Below are positions 62,727 through 64,000 of a stretch of DNA of 64,000 bases, piece by piece. How positions within the stretch are numbered: position 1 is the stretch's first letter; every line of letters starts with the position of its first letter. A model generated the notes under the pieces. It was given only the letters and a program-made list of their open reading frames with translations, did no database searches and was not told the origin of the DNA. This DNA is from Branchiostoma lanceolatum. Its lineage: Eukaryota; Chordata; Leptocardii; Amphioxiformes; Branchiostomatidae. The stretch lies in assembly GCF_035083965.1 (NCBI RefSeq), contig NC_089722.1:43338697-43402696 (forward strand), given 5' to 3'. The translations under genes were made by a program, and so were the position numbers.

Positions 62727-64000
62727 TTATTCAGCAATGTGGGTTCTCATATGGCTGGATAAGTGACACTTGTGAGCTGTTCTGTATCCGCACTTGTCAC
62801 ACATAAAGGGTTTCTCACCAGTATGGGTTCTCATATGTGTGGATAAGGCAGATTTGTGACCTGTTCTGTATCCGCACTCCCCACACATGTAGGGTTTCTC
62901 ACCAGTATGGGTTCTCATATGGCTGGATAAGGCAGATTTGTGACCTGTTCTGTACCCGCACTCCCCACACATGTAGGGTTTTTCTCCAGTGTGTTTGACT
63001 AGATGTCGGTCCAATGTGGATTTATATGCAGCGGCATAATCACACTGGTCACACTTGAAGGGTTTTTCTCCTGTGTGGATTCTCATATGTTCGGATAAGT
63101 CAGAATTGTTAGTTGTCCTGTACCCGCACTCACCACACATGTAGGGTTTCTCACTGGTGTGTTTGGCTAGATGTCTGTCCAAATGATGTTTCTGTGCAGC
63201 AGAATAGTCACACTGGTCACACTTGTAGGGTTTTTCACCAGTATGGGTTCTCATATGCACGGATAGGTTACGCCTGTCGGCTGTCCTGTACCCGCACTCC
63301 CCACACATGTAGGGTTTCTCACCGGTGTGTTTGGCTAGATGTCTGTTCAATGTGCTCTTCTTTCTGGCAGAGTAGTCACACTGGTCACATTTGTAGGGGG
63401 TTTCACCGGTATGGGTTCTCATATGTGCGGAAAGGTTACACTTCTTAGTTGTCCTGTACCCGCACTCTCCACACATGTAGGGTTTCTCACCAGTATGTTT
63501 GGCTAGATGTTGGTTCAATGTTGATTTCTTTGCAGCAGAATAATCACACTGGTCACAGTTGTACGGTTTTTCACCAGTATGGGTTCTCATATGTTCGGAT
63601 AGGTGATGCTTGTGAGCTGTCCTAAACTCACACTCCCCACACATGTAGGGTTTCTCACCGGTGTGTATGGCTAGATGGCTGTCCAAGGTGGATTTCTGTG
63701 CAGCAGAATAGTCGCACAGGTCACACTTGTAGGGTTTTTCTCCAGTATGAGTTCTCATATGTTGGGATAAGTTATACATTTGGGTTGTTCTGAACCCGCA
63801 CTCCCCGCACATGTAGGGTTTTTCACCAGTATGAGTTCTCATATGTTGGGATAAGTTATACATTTGGGTTGTTCTGTACCCACACTCCCTGCACATGTGG
63901 GGTTTGTCACCTGTATGAGTTCTCATCATATGTCTGGATAGGCTACGCTTGTGAGCTGTCCTGTACCCGCACTCCCCACACTGATAGGGTTTTTCACCGG
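62727..64000 (-). CDS. C2H2 zinc-finger protein E2, partial (5' part beyond the window)
   Basis: The minus-strand frame is open from the stop at 62727 to the last base, so the leader and first fingers lie outside. Fifteen fingers are visible, matching E1 fingers 5-19. Finger TTQMYNLSQH occurs twice in a row where E1 has TAEKHELSKH then TTQMYNLSQH, so one recognition helix was overwritten or duplicated. An extra Met (SRHMMRTH) marks the same spacing oddity as E1 finger 5. Ends HIAE. Confidence 0.9.
   Translation of the reverse strand, partial: GEKPYQCGECGYRTAHKRSLSRHMMRTHTGDKPHMCRECGYRTTQMYNLSQHMRTHTGEKPYMCGECGFRTTQMYNLSQHMRTHTGEKPYKCDLCDYSAAQKSTLDSHLAIHTGEKPYMCGECEFRTAHKHHLSEHMRTHTGEKPYNCDQCDYSAAKKSTLNQHLAKHTGEKPYMCGECGYRTTKKCNLSAHMRTHTGETPYKCDQCDYSARKKSTLNRHLAKHTGEKPYMCGECGYRTADRRNLSVHMRTHTGEKPYKCDQCDYSAAQKHHLDRHLAKHTSEKPYMCGECGYRTTNNSDLSEHMRIHTGEKPFKCDQCDYAAAYKSTLDRHLVKHTGEKPYMCGECGYRTGHKSALSSHMRTHTGEKPYMCGECGYRTGHKSALSTHMRTHTGEKPFMCDKCGYRTAHKCHLSSHMRTHIAE

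Overview
The window is animal nuclear DNA and is a dense, recently shuffled cluster of C2H2 zinc-finger genes. My best guess is a cephalochordate (amphioxus, Branchiostoma), because of the finger style, the tandem arrays and the mobile-element types. No sequence search was run, so the organism is an inference. Nothing prokaryotic, no rRNA or tRNA gene and no CRISPR array was seen.

There are 15 zinc-finger genes or gene relics, given local labels here. Twelve are on the minus strand (A1 760-2175, B1 3952-5259, C 9154-11065, A2 20448-21875, D1 27313-28752, E1 31914-33758, A3 36907-37884, B2 44472-45744, F 49010-50181, G 50496-51743, D2 58460-59722, E2 62727 to the right edge). They share one plan: a non-coding first exon ending in CAG|GTAAG, an intron of about 0.4-0.9 kb, then one exon holding a leader of about 60 residues that begins MAEAG or MAEAS and 9-19 fingers. 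The fingers alternate between a YMCGECGYRT type and a YKCDQCDYSAA type, so the real repeat unit is a two-finger dyad of about 168 bp. Three genes are on the plus strand (P1, P2, P3). They are built differently: a 22-codon first exon, a 1.3-2.8 kb intron, and a second exon starting MEEAAED or MEKAAED with 10, 20 or 14 fingers of the [10 protein letters not shown] type.

The layout is modular. A minus gene and a plus gene sit head to head over a short shared promoter three times (A2/P1, A3/P2, G/P3), and a fourth pair (A1) has lost its plus partner. The order A-P-D-E occurs at 20-34 kb and again, with G in the A position, at 50-64 kb. The order A-(P)-B-C/F occurs at 1-11 kb and 36-50 kb. The B block (about 3.2-8.8 kb) is a close copy of 43.6-48.3 kb. 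Several copies are decaying: B2, C and F carry frameshifts, A3 is cut short by a LINE, F has lost its promoter and is fused to the tail of G, and P1 has lost the start codon of its first exon.

Mobile DNA explains much of the rest, and the duplicated background gives empty sites for dating it: a 6.57 kb CACTA-type element in the 3' UTR of A2; a 926 bp TTAA-flanked piggyBac-type MITE; three hairpin (foldback) elements, two with 9-bp or longer target duplications; LINE 3' ends at 8.8, 30.6, 36.7, 53.7 and 61.1 kb; an 892 bp MITE nested in one LINE; and an odd 0.48 kb array of small palindromes inserted in the A2/P1 shared promoter. The proteins are most likely nuclear DNA-binding regulators. No effector domain (KRAB, BTB, SCAN, ZAD) can be seen in the leaders.
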